The translations under genes and the position numbers were made by a program. Of a DNA stretch of 45,153 bases, positions 8,474 through 17,638 are shown piece by piece. Position 1 is the stretch's first letter. Every line of letters begins with the position of its first letter. Source of the stretch: Acidimicrobiia bacterium (lineage in GTDB: Bacteria; Actinomycetota; Acidimicrobiia; Acidimicrobiales; Aldehydirespiratoraceae); assembly GCA_024421095.1 (NCBI GenBank), contig JAHQYM010000011.1, forward strand, positions 1-45,153. The letters run 5' to 3'. The notes below the pieces were generated by a model. It saw only the letters and a list, made by a program, of their open reading frames with translations. It searched no databases and was not told the origin of the DNA.

Positions 8474-9637
8474 GTGGGTTTTGCGGGCTCTTCGCGTTTG
8501 GGGGTGGTGTCGGTGGTGTGTTTGGCCGAGGGTCGAATATGGAGGTCGGCAAGGACCTTGTCAGATGAACCCTCAACCAACCCATCAGGCAAGCGCCCAA
8601 TGATCTCACGCGATGAACCCTCAATCAACCCGTCGGGTGTGTCCGCCGCCGTTTCGGTGGTTGAGGCTCCGACTATCTCGTTGGGTGAGCGTCCGACAGT
8701 CCCGTCAGACGTACCCTCAACCCGCCCATCCGGTGAGCACCCGGCTGCCTCGCCGGATAAGTCGGCAAGGACCTTGTCAGATGAACCCTCAACCAACCCA
8801 TCAGGCAAGCGCCCAACAATCTCACCCGATGAACACTCAACCCACCCGTCGGGCGAGTCCGCGACGAACTCGTCAGGTAAACCGCCGAACCGCCCATCAG
8901 ATAAGCACCCGACCGTTTTATCGGACAAGTCGGCGAGGACCTCGTCACATGGGTCGTCAACCAGCGGACCCGGTGACTCCTTGGACGTTTCGGTGAACGA
9001 GCCTTCAACCCACCCAGCAGATCAACGCCCGACCGACTCAACAGATATACCCTCAACCCGTCCAAACGAAAAGCGCTCCGCCTTTTACGCGGACGAGCAC
9101 GCAACCCACACAGCAAATCAACCCCGGGTTGCCTCATCAGATGACCCCTCAACCCACCCATCGGAGCAGCGCCCGTCTATCTCGTCGGGTCGGCCACGCC
9201 ATGCTCGAACCGGCGCAGAATCGGCGCAACCGCTTGCCGACGACGCAACCCAGTCGTCTATCCAGAATACGCCCGGGCTCGTGCATGGCGAGCAAACTCA
9301 GCGAAAGCAACAGACAAGTTCCGACACCGAACAACGACACCCCACAACCAGAACCACCCACTACCACCCGGTCGACGGCATCGACACCTCCCACCTAAAG
9401 GCCGCGCGGGTGGGTCTCCACCCACCTGTCGTCGGGTCTTCCCGAGTGGACCTTGGGGAACATCTAGCACCGACAACCAGTGGACACGCTACCTCCCACA
9501 TTTACGCGCGGGTGCAATCATTTCGATTTGTTCAGGAGTGGCGAGGTCTAGTTGCGGAAGGGTTTGTCGGCCACCGACACACCGAATTCGGTAGGGCGGG
9601 TGCTCTGTTGTCTAGGTGCGGGCGGGCCGATGTTTGA
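8474..9637 (+). CDS. Possible repeat protein (8-residue repeats, DEPSTxPS / GKRPTISP-like)
   Basis: Long open frame in register with the 24-bp repeat. Other frames are also open, so coding status is unproven. Confidence 0.25.
   Translation: MGFAGSSRLGVVSVVCLAEGRIWRSARTLSDEPSTNPSGKRPMISRDEPSINPSGVSAAVSVVEAPTISLGERPTVPSDVPSTRPSGEHPAASPDKSARTLSDEPSTNPSGKRPTISPDEHSTHPSGESATNSSGKPPNRPSDKHPTVLSDKSARTSSHGSSTSGPGDSLDVSVNEPSTHPADQRPTDSTDIPSTRPNEKRSAFYADEHATHTANQPRVASSDDPSTHPSEQRPSISSGRPRHARTGAESAQPLADDATQSSIQNTPGLVHGEQTQRKQQTSSDTEQRHPTTRTTHYHPVDGIDTSHLKAARVGLHPPVVGSSRVDLGEHLAPTTSGHATSHIYARVQSFRFVQEWRGLVAEGFVGHRHTEFGRAGALLSRCGRADV
8540..9187. repeat. 24-bp degenerate tandem repeat, 27 units in perfect register
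   Basis: Units read by eye: gatgaaccctcaaccaacccatca (8564), ggcaagcgcccaatgatctcacgc (8588), gatgaaccctcaaccaacccatca (8780), gatgacccctcaacccacccatcg (9140). 9140-8564 = 576 = 24x24, so no net indel. Confidence 0.9.
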
Positions 9638-9947
9638 CCGCTGAGGTGACGGCCACGGTTATCGGTGTGTCGGGGCCGGGTTGGCCTTCCACGATTGCTT
9701 TCCCGTCGGCGATCAGGCTGAATCCGTCGTCGGCTGCAGGCCACAACACGCAGACATCGGGGCGGTCGATCGCATTAGCGGCAGCGCTACGACCGACAAC
9801 GGCTGAGATGGTGCCGTCATCGGCCACATCGACCGCTACATGAATTACCCTAGGTCGGCCGTCGGCACCGGTGGTCAGCACGTAGGCAGCCGGCCCATGC
9901 TGTTGCGCTACACCGGCCAAGTCGCTTGGTTCAACAGCAATACTCAT
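9612..9947 (-). CDS. Pyridoxamine 5'-phosphate oxidase-like (PPOX/FMN-binding split-barrel) protein
   Basis: HGPAAYVLTTGADGRPRVIHVAVDVADDGTISAVVGRSAAANAIDRPDVCVLWP is split-barrel-like. Confidence 0.65.
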   Translation of the reverse strand: MSIAVEPSDLAGVAQQHGPAAYVLTTGADGRPRVIHVAVDVADDGTISAVVGRSAAANAIDRPDVCVLWPAADDGFSLIADGKAIVEGQPGPDTPITVAVTSAVKHRPART

Positions 9948-10082
9948 ACCCCAAGCGTAACGGCTCGACGTTCAAGCTCGCCGCTACGCCCGAGTTTTGC
10001 AGGGCGTGGCCATTCACCTGCGGTGTCGTTTTGGTGGTTTGTTGGGGTGGTGCTTGACCTGTTGCGGGTCAAACGTGGCTAT

Positions 10083-10616
10083 TCACCTGTGATGACCCTT
10101 CGGTGGCTTCGGCCGGTGCCGGTTGCGCTGTTCGGCCCGGCGTTGTTGTCGGTTCTTGCGGTGCATCTGCAGCGGCGCCGGTTCATCGAGACGCTGCATT
10201 CGCTGATCACAGCATTCGCACAGCATGCTTGAACCCGCCAAGACCTGCAGGAAGTCGCCCTCCTCGGGGAACCTGCGGTAGCGGTTGACCCACTCAGCGA
10301 CCAGCCCATCGTGGAAGTGTCTGGGGTCCACCGGCACGAGTTCGATGTCAGACAGCGCCAACACCTCAGGGTCGATCCGTCCGTCTTCCACCACCATGTT
10401 CCCCAACTTCGACACCAACTCCGCTTGAACGTCCGGCCGCATATGTATGACCAGCAGGTCGGGATGGTCCAACCCCTCGCGGAGTCCCATCGTGTACGTC
10501 CAGCCGTTCTCGCCGTGTTTTCGCACCTGGGTTATCGCAAACCGATGCACATCGATCATCAGATCGTGCATCCGCCCGACCTGCTCTTCGCCGTATCCTT
10601 CGCATCTAATACACAT
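10083..10616 (-). CDS. DUF4262 domain-containing protein
   Basis: GWTYTMGLREGLDHPDLLVIHM followed by VPVDPRHFHDGLVAEWVNRYR. Confidence 0.7.
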   Translation of the reverse strand: MCIRCEGYGEEQVGRMHDLMIDVHRFAITQVRKHGENGWTYTMGLREGLDHPDLLVIHMRPDVQAELVSKLGNMVVEDGRIDPEVLALSDIELVPVDPRHFHDGLVAEWVNRYRRFPEEGDFLQVLAGSSMLCECCDQRMQRLDEPAPLQMHRKNRQQRRAEQRNRHRPKPPKGHHR

Positions 10617-11144
10617 GCTGACACCTTATCACTGGTTTATGACATTACGCAACATTAAATATCTTAAAATATGTTTTGGTGAATGAATGCTCACCCGCAG
10701 TACTGGAGATTGCGGACCGAAACGGTTCCCGCTGGGGGTGCCTGTTATGCCGCTCGGCAGGATCTAATCGAACAGGACCGGAGCCGTGCAACTGATCGGC
10801 GGTTGCTTGGCCACGGGGGTCAGCAAGAGTCAACAGGGCCAGACTTTCCGCGCCGGTCGGCGCCGTGCTATGAAAGCTATGCGGCGGGGGTCGACAAGAG
10901 TCAACATGTGGGCCAGGCTCGCCGGCGACTGAGGCTCGGGTGGTCCCGAACAGCCGTTTCGCGCTATCGTCGGAGTATTCAGCGGTGCGCGGTTCGGTCG
11001 CAGTCGGACGACCCGCTAGCTTTTCTACGGCCTCCACTCGAACCGCCATTAGATTTCGGGGGTTGCACTTGGAGGGGTGGCGTATCCCGATGCTACACTA
11101 TGGGGGTCTGGAGATGTGGGCGGTATGCACAGTGTGCCGCTCCA

Positions 11145-12434
11145 ATGTTGGAATTGAGGAACACGGCTGTGTCGATTGTTGCGATTGGTTGTAGTCACCG
11201 GTCAACCCCGCTCGGCAAATTAGAGCGAATGACCGTGCGGGTTGACGACCTACCAAAAGCCCTGCACGGTCTAGCACAAACCGACCATCTCTCCGAGGTC
11301 GTGGTGCTATCCACCTGTAACCGAGTCGAGGTTTATGCGTTCGCTGAACGTTTCCATGGTGGCTACCGAGATGTGCGCGAGTTCTTAGCCCAACACGCTG
11401 GCTTGCCACCCGAAGACGTAGCTGACCATCTCTACGCCTACCACGATACCGAAGCGGTTCGGCACCTGTTCTCGGTTGCTTGTGGCCTTGATTCCGCGGT
11501 GGTCGGTGAACACGAAATACTCGGCCAGATACGCACGGCTTGGGAAACCGCAGTTGAGGAACAGACGGTCGGGTCGGTGATCGGCGGCCTATTCCGTCAC
11601 GCCCTGACGGTAGGCAAACGTGCCCGAACCGAAACTGCAATCGGGCGGGGCATAGCTTCTGTGGCACAAGCAGCGGTGGCGATTGCGGACGAGCGCATCG
11701 GCGGGATATCTGGGCGCATTGTTCTAGTGGTCGGTGCTGGTGAAGTAGCTGAAGGCACCGTCAAGTCTCTGGCCAAAACCCAAGCCGCCGAAATCGTGGT
11801 TGCAAACCGATCCTTTAGCCGTGCCGAGCAATTGGCGACACGTTGCGGCGGCACTGCGATTCACATCACCGAACTTCCAGATGCGCTAACGCGAGCTTCC
11901 GTGCTGGTCACAACCACAGGAGCTCAAGACCTTATTCTGCAAGCCACAGACGTGGCAACCGTAGTCTCAGTACGTGGCAACAAACCCTTAGTGATCGTTG
12001 ATGTAGCCGTTCCCCGAGATGTCGACCCGGCGGTGAGCCAGATCGAAGGAGTCACCCTCCTGAACATGGACGACATTGGCGATTTCGTTGACGATGGCTT
12101 AGAAAACCGTAATCTCGAGGTGGGTAACGCGGCGGCGATCGTAGATGCTGAAGTGCAGCGTTACCAATCGATTACCTCAGCTCGTGAAGTGGCACCGTTA
12201 ATCAGCGCATTGCGCCAGCAAGCAGACAACGTGCGGATTAAGGAACTTGAACGAGTTGCCCCCAAGTTGGGTGACCTCAGCACGGCGCATCTCGACACCG
12301 TCGAAATGCTCACCAAACGGATCATCAACAAGATGTTGCATGGCCCGTCAACACATCTAAAAGATGCCGCTGGGAGTGCTCGTGGAGACCGTTTAGCCGA
12401 ATCCTTACGTGACCTCTACGACCTTGAACCGTGA
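11145..12434 (+). CDS. hemA: Glutamyl-tRNA reductase
   Basis: VAIGCSHRSTPLGKLER, VVLSTCNRVEVYA, VVGEHEILGQI. Start set at ATG 11145; the upstream part of the listed ORF is not HemA-like. Confidence 0.95.
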   Translation: MLELRNTAVSIVAIGCSHRSTPLGKLERMTVRVDDLPKALHGLAQTDHLSEVVVLSTCNRVEVYAFAERFHGGYRDVREFLAQHAGLPPEDVADHLYAYHDTEAVRHLFSVACGLDSAVVGEHEILGQIRTAWETAVEEQTVGSVIGGLFRHALTVGKRARTETAIGRGIASVAQAAVAIADERIGGISGRIVLVVGAGEVAEGTVKSLAKTQAAEIVVANRSFSRAEQLATRCGGTAIHITELPDALTRASVLVTTTGAQDLILQATDVATVVSVRGNKPLVIVDVAVPRDVDPAVSQIEGVTLLNMDDIGDFVDDGLENRNLEVGNAAAIVDAEVQRYQSITSAREVAPLISALRQQADNVRIKELERVAPKLGDLSTAHLDTVEMLTKRIINKMLHGPSTHLKDAAGSARGDRLAESLRDLYDLEP

Positions 12435-12464
12435 GCTTGGTGTGACAAGAAAATCAAGAAAATA

Positions 12465-13259
12465 ATGTCTGCACCAACCTCAGTCAACCACGCTGGCAGG
12501 CGTGCTCTTGAGGGTGTGCGGGTAGTGGTCACGCGGGCTCAAGATCAAGCCGGTGGTCTAGTTGATGCGTTAGCAGAACACGGTGCCGAAACTGTGGTTG
12601 TGCCAGTCATCAAAGTCGTTGACCCCGAAGACAAAGGCGTGTGCCTAAGACAACACCTAAAGAGTTTAGGCACCGGCGACTGGCTCGTGATTACTAGCCC
12701 AAACGGTGCGAGCAAGGTTGCTGAAGCGCTTCGGGTGGTTCCATTAGCTGACGATGTGGCGGTTGCGGTTATCGGCCCGGGCACCAAGAGTTGTACCGAA
12801 GATTTGGGTATCAGGGTTGATCTAATCCCCGATGCGTCTATCGCTGAAGGTTTGCTTGAGGCGTTTCCGTCTCCAAACCAGCCCGACGCAAAGGTGCTGT
12901 TGGCCCGCGCTGCGGAAGCCCGCAGGGTGCTCCCCGAAGGTTTGAGAGCAAAGGGCTGGATCGTCCATGATGTGGCTGCCTACCAAACCCTGCGTGTTCC
13001 TGTTGAGGAAAGTAACATTCGTGCCTGCCGCCGAAGTGATATCGTGGCGTTCACCGCATCGTCAACAGTCACGAACCTGCACTCGGCGGTAGGTGTTGCC
13101 AACTTGCCCCCGGCCATCGCGGCTATCGGCCCGGCAACCGCCAAAACGGCTAGTGAGTTGGGGCTAACCGTAGATGTAGTAGCCGAGCCACACACCATCA
13201 ACGGTCTAGTAAAGGCGATAGTCGAATTTCAAACGAACGCTTCGGGGCGCTTATGCTGA
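12465..13259 (+). CDS. hemD: Uroporphyrinogen-III synthase
   Basis: GVRVVVTRAQDQAGGLVDALAEHGAETVVVPVI and DWLVITSPNG, next to other hem genes. Confidence 0.9.
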   Translation: MSAPTSVNHAGRRALEGVRVVVTRAQDQAGGLVDALAEHGAETVVVPVIKVVDPEDKGVCLRQHLKSLGTGDWLVITSPNGASKVAEALRVVPLADDVAVAVIGPGTKSCTEDLGIRVDLIPDASIAEGLLEAFPSPNQPDAKVLLARAAEARRVLPEGLRAKGWIVHDVAAYQTLRVPVEESNIRACRRSDIVAFTASSTVTNLHSAVGVANLPPAIAAIGPATAKTASELGLTVDVVAEPHTINGLVKAIVEFQTNASGRLC

Positions 13260-13383
13260 TCTGGGTATCAACACGAGCCGCACTGTCACACCCCCGCTCT
13301 TTACTTGCGGGACGGACCAATCGCGGCCCGGTCATTGATTCGGCCGCATCGTTACCATAAACTCGAATGTGAGAGGAAATCCT

Positions 13384-14214
13384 ATGCCCACCATTGTTGA
13401 CACCATCTATGGATCTCGCCTGCAAGCTAAACCGGTAGTGAAATGGCCGGGCGGGAAGCGGCGCCTCGTCAACCAAATCCTTGAACAATTCCCTGAACCG
13501 CCGATCCACAACTATTGGGAGCCATTCGCTGGCGGCGCGGCGATTTTTTTGGCAGTAGCAAACGATGTTTCGGCTTCTTCTATTATCAGCGACACCAACA
13601 GCCGATTAATCCAAACATATGTTGCGCTATCTATAAACGTTGAAAGGGTTGTTCAACGCTTAGCCGATCTCGCTCGACAACATTCCGAAGAGTTCTACTA
13701 TCAAGTGCGCAAAGAATACAACAATGGCCTCGATGAGATTGGGCAAGCAGCGGCGTTCATTTACATGAACCGCGTTGGCTTCAATGGTCTTTACCGCGAA
13801 AACCGCAAAGGCGAATTCAATGTTCCGTACGGTCATAGGCCATTTTCTTTCGATCCCGACAATTTCCGTGTAGCAGCTGCATTGTTTGCACAAGCGGATT
13901 TGAGGGTTGGCGATTTTTCGCAGGTGACACCGACTGGAAATGATGTTGTGTACTGCGACCCGCCGTACCATCGCACTTTCACTTCGTACACTGGCACTGG
14001 CTTTACGGATGTCGACCAGGTGCGTTTACGTGATGCTTGCCTAACTTGGCGCGATGCCGGGGCAACCGTCATTGTGAGCAACTCACTTACCGAATTCACG
14101 ATTGAGCTTTACCGGGATTTTGAAGTAAAATATCTTCAAGCAAATCGCCTCATCAGCAGAAATGGTGACGAACGACAGTCTGTAGTTGAAATGCTAGCGA
14201 TACTAAGGCCGTGA
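13384..14214 (+). CDS. Dam-family (D12 class) DNA adenine methylase
   Basis: VKWPGGKRRLV, YWEPFAGGAAIFLA, YMNRVGFNGLYRENRKGEFNVPYG, VVYCDPPYHRTFT. Confidence 0.93.
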   Translation: MPTIVDTIYGSRLQAKPVVKWPGGKRRLVNQILEQFPEPPIHNYWEPFAGGAAIFLAVANDVSASSIISDTNSRLIQTYVALSINVERVVQRLADLARQHSEEFYYQVRKEYNNGLDEIGQAAAFIYMNRVGFNGLYRENRKGEFNVPYGHRPFSFDPDNFRVAAALFAQADLRVGDFSQVTPTGNDVVYCDPPYHRTFTSYTGTGFTDVDQVRLRDACLTWRDAGATVIVSNSLTEFTIELYRDFEVKYLQANRLISRNGDERQSVVEMLAILRP

Positions 14215-14663
14215 ACGCCAAACCAAACGCCACCGGAAACAACGCTGAACAATTCGTGATCGGACAAATACACGCAGCAGAATTTGAGGAAGTGGACCGT
14301 AAAGAGATACTGGATTACGGGCGTCTACCGGGTCAACGAATATATGCGGCGCAAGTAGACATAGGGCAAAGCATATATGGAACCAAACGTCGCGTCGATC
14401 TCGTCCTTCGTTGCGATAAATATCCAGAAGGGCTAATAATTCAAATTAAGTGGCAACAATCACCAGGCAGTGTCGATGAAAAATTTCCATACGAGGTTGA
14501 ATGCATCAAACAAGACAAGCTCCCAACGGTCATCGTCATTGAAGGCGGAGGGTACAAAGATGGCGCGTTAGATTGGTTGCATTGTCAAGAGAGTAAGGTT
14601 GAACGCCTGCTGGGGGTGCTCAACTTTGGAGACTTCTCGCGTTGGCTGCAAAAAGTGCGCTGA
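14211..14663 (+). CDS. Putative PD-(D/E)XK-type Type II restriction endonuclease
   Basis: GTG start overlaps the methylase TGA. RVDLVLRCDKYPEGLIIQIKWQQ fits a D-x(n)-(E/Q)-x-K nuclease core. Confidence 0.7.
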   Translation: MNAKPNATGNNAEQFVIGQIHAAEFEEVDRKEILDYGRLPGQRIYAAQVDIGQSIYGTKRRVDLVLRCDKYPEGLIIQIKWQQSPGSVDEKFPYEVECIKQDKLPTVIVIEGGGYKDGALDWLHCQESKVERLLGVLNFGDFSRWLQKVR

Positions 14664-14685
14664 TGAATATTGCTGAGCACGCTTG

Positions 14686-15609
14686 ATGTGGGCGGCAACG
14701 CGCAATAGCCCTTTGGCCTTGTGGCAAACCCGTTATGTCGGGTCTTTGCTTAGCGCTGCAGGCGTGGTGGATCGTCTTCACGAACTGCATGTGTCAACCC
14801 AAGGTGACCAGCAACAAAACGCACCCATACACACCATGGGCGGTAAAGGAGTTTTCGCAAAAGAAGTGCAACATGCGGTACTTGACGGCCGAGCCGACCT
14901 GGCCGTGCATTCGGCTAAAGACCTGCCGTCCAGCACACCCGAAGGCTTATGCATAGCCGCAATAACGCCACGCGGCGATACACGTGACGCTCTCGTTGGC
15001 ACCCAGCTCAGAGACCTACCGCACCAAGCACGCATCGCAACCGGTTCAGCGAGACGGCGAGCCCAGTTGGCTTGGCACCGACCAGACCTAGAATTTTTTG
15101 AGTTGCGAGGCAACATCACCACCCGGCTACGAAAAGCCGAGAATTATCACGCAATCGTGATGGCAGTAGCAGCCATTCAACGCCTCGAACTAAAACCTGA
15201 GATAGTTGAACCGCTCGACCATCAACTAATGGTTCCCCAGGTTGCCCAAGGCGCGATAGCTGTGGAATGCCGCGCTGAAGACTCAGCAACCCGAACCGCT
15301 TTGAAGACGATAGAAGACCCCGTTGCCCGTGTCACGGTAGATGCCGAAAGAGCATTCTTAGCCGAACTAGGCGGTGACTGCACGCTGCCCGCAGGTGCAA
15401 TAGCGGTATTTGATGACACCAACCCTGGCCACGAAATTGAAATGTTGGCGACACTGGCCTCATTAGATGGCCAAACACTGTTGCGTCACCAAAGCGTAGG
15501 TAAGGCTGTAGACCCGGCAGCGCTAGGACGAAACGTGGCCCGCCACCTGCTTGACAAAGCGGGAGGCAACGCATTGCTAGCAAACCTAAGAACACCAGAA
15601 ACTAGCTAA
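14686..15609 (+). CDS. hemC: Porphobilinogen deaminase (hydroxymethylbilane synthase)
   Basis: ATRNSPLALWQT, GGKGVFAKEVQHAVLDGRADLAVHSAKDLPS, ATGSARRRAQL. Confidence 0.95.
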   Translation: MWAATRNSPLALWQTRYVGSLLSAAGVVDRLHELHVSTQGDQQQNAPIHTMGGKGVFAKEVQHAVLDGRADLAVHSAKDLPSSTPEGLCIAAITPRGDTRDALVGTQLRDLPHQARIATGSARRRAQLAWHRPDLEFFELRGNITTRLRKAENYHAIVMAVAAIQRLELKPEIVEPLDHQLMVPQVAQGAIAVECRAEDSATRTALKTIEDPVARVTVDAERAFLAELGGDCTLPAGAIAVFDDTNPGHEIEMLATLASLDGQTLLRHQSVGKAVDPAALGRNVARHLLDKAGGNALLANLRTPETS

Positions 15610-15948
15610 AACCACAAGGCCGAACTCGCATCCGCAATTTCAACCTAAGAGCGTGCGCGGGTTGACCTCGCGCACCGCCGCGACCGAACGAAGCCGTGGC
15701 CAGAGCGGCCCGTGAGCGCAGCCAACAAGAGCAGGACACGACAGCGTTCCGCGCACCGAAGATGTTCAATCCGCGCACTCTCAAAGCGAACCGAGCGCCA
15801 TCAACAGCACCGATGAAGCAATAGTTACGATCCGCACCCACGCTGCCCCAACAAGACGATAAGATACCTAATGCTCAGCCACAAGAGCTTAAACGCTGTG
15901 ATGCGCTGCGCGCTCGAAACCGCGAATACATGGGGGGAACCGAAGAAA

Positions 15949-16608
15949 ATGTTGAGATTCGCTGAAGAACTTGTGTTGTTGTTGTTGCGTGACGATGACG
16001 GGAAGTTCGTTCACGTGCCTAATTGGTTGTTAGACAGAATCCTTGCTGGAGCCGTGCTGATGGACTTAGCGATGGAATATCGCCTAGACACAGACCCAGA
16101 AAGGCTAGTGTTGCTAGACGACACACCGACCGGCGACAGCCTGCTAGACCCCACACTGGCGCGTGTCGCAGCCGAACCGCAAGGCGAAAATGATGCTCGC
16201 TACTGGGTCGAACAAGAAGCCCAACACGGTGCCGGTATCCGTGAAGAAGTGCTGAGGCGACTAGTCGAGAAGGGCATTCTCGAACGCCAAGACGACCGGT
16301 TCCTGTGGGTGTTCAAATCTCGCCGCTACCCGATCGTTGATGGCAAAGTCGAACGGGAAGTGAAACTGCGGATTATGGGTGTGCTGTTCAGCGACGAAAT
16401 CCCCGACCCACGTGATGTGGTAATCATCTGCCTAGCGGACGCTTGCGGACTATTCAGAGAACTGCTACCGAAACGAGAACTCGACCAAGCGTCAGTGCGC
16501 ATTGAGCAAGTCCGCAAACTCGATCTTATCGGCCAAGCAATGTCACAAACGATCTACGACATGGGGATGTGGCTCGCTGCTAGCCGGATCGAAGGCCGAA
16601 TGTTCTAA
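15949..16608 (+). CDS. GPP34 (GOLPH3/VPS74-like) family protein
   Basis: MLRFAEELVLLLLRDDDGKF and LLDRILAGAVLMDLAMEYRL. ATG at 15949 preceded by gggggg-rich RBS. Confidence 0.8.
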   Translation: MLRFAEELVLLLLRDDDGKFVHVPNWLLDRILAGAVLMDLAMEYRLDTDPERLVLLDDTPTGDSLLDPTLARVAAEPQGENDARYWVEQEAQHGAGIREEVLRRLVEKGILERQDDRFLWVFKSRRYPIVDGKVEREVKLRIMGVLFSDEIPDPRDVVIICLADACGLFRELLPKRELDQASVRIEQVRKLDLIGQAMSQTIYDMGMWLAASRIEGRMF

Positions 16609-16657
16609 ACCCGAACCCGCCGCTGCGTGCCTCAACCAATTGGGTTAGCCTGACAGG

Positions 16658-17638
16658 GTGCCATTTCCTCAACGCCGTTTGCGCCGACTGCGCCGCACCC
16701 CGGCCTTACGGCGACTCGTGGCCGAAACGCAGCTACGGGTTGAAGACCTGATCGCACCGCTTTTCGTGCGTGAAGGGTTGCGGGACCCGCAGCCGATAGC
16801 TTCATTGCCCGGCCATGCCCAACACACGATCGACTCTTTGCGAACCGAGGTGCGGGAACTCCGTGAGTTGGGTGTTGGAGCGTTTTTGCTTTTTGGTGTC
16901 CCGCAACACAAGGATGCGGTTGGTTCGCAAGCCTGGCATCCCCACGGCATTGTGCAGAAGGCGTTAGGGGAGTTACGCAACGAGCACGGCTCCGACCTAG
17001 CACTGATCGCCGATTTGTGCCTTGACGAATACACCGACCACGGACATTGTGGGGTGCTTGATACGACAGGTCAGCCAGACAACGATGCTACCCTTGAACT
17101 GTATGGCAAAGTGGCGCTCGCTCAAGCCAATGCCGGAGCCGAAATTGTGGCACCATCGGGGATGATGGACGGTCAAGTAGCGGCGATCCGTAGCGCCCTA
17201 GACGATGGCAGTTTTCACAACACGGCCATTCTGGCTTACTCCGCCAAGTACGCCACCGCGCTTTACGGGCCTTTCCGTGACGCAGTTGACGTAAGCATCG
17301 TCGGCGGCGGTGACCGAAGTGGTTATCAGCAAAATGTGGCCAACGCTCGTGAAGCGGCACTAGAGATAAGTGAAGACATTGCTGAAGGTGCCGACATGGT
17401 GATGATAAAGCCCGCTTTGGCGTATCTTGATGTGATTGCTCGTGCTCGCAGGGAGACCGATGTTCCTTTGGCGGCTTACCATGTGAGCGGTGAATACGCC
17501 ATGGTCCACGCGGCTGCACAACGGGGTTGGCTGGAGCTTGAAGCGGTGGCATTCGAGCACACTCTGGCAATCAAGCGCGCCGGAGCCGACATGATCTGTA
17601 GCTATTTCACTCGGTTGCTTGCCGAGGAAGTGCTGTGA
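16658..17638 (+). CDS. hemB: Delta-aminolevulinic acid dehydratase (porphobilinogen synthase)
   Basis: RLRRTPALRRLVAET, DLCLDEYTDHGHCGV, IVAPSGMMDGQVAAIR, MVMIKPALAYLDV. Confidence 0.96.
   Translation: MPFPQRRLRRLRRTPALRRLVAETQLRVEDLIAPLFVREGLRDPQPIASLPGHAQHTIDSLRTEVRELRELGVGAFLLFGVPQHKDAVGSQAWHPHGIVQKALGELRNEHGSDLALIADLCLDEYTDHGHCGVLDTTGQPDNDATLELYGKVALAQANAGAEIVAPSGMMDGQVAAIRSALDDGSFHNTAILAYSAKYATALYGPFRDAVDVSIVGGGDRSGYQQNVANAREAALEISEDIAEGADMVMIKPALAYLDVIARARRETDVPLAAYHVSGEYAMVHAAAQRGWLELEAVAFEHTLAIKRAGADMICSYFTRLLAEEVL

Noticed and set aside
10007-10095. Short direct repeat cgtggc(c/t)attcacctg(c/t) near the DUF4262 gene
   Set aside because: About 17 bp, two copies only, no accompanying mobile or regulatory context; likely chance or minor duplication.
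10683-11144. N-terminal extension of the listed hemA ORF (extra ~154 aa)
   Set aside because: Sequence is not HemA-like and contains repeat/leader DNA; the family start motif (VSIVAIGCSHRSTP) begins just after ATG 11145.
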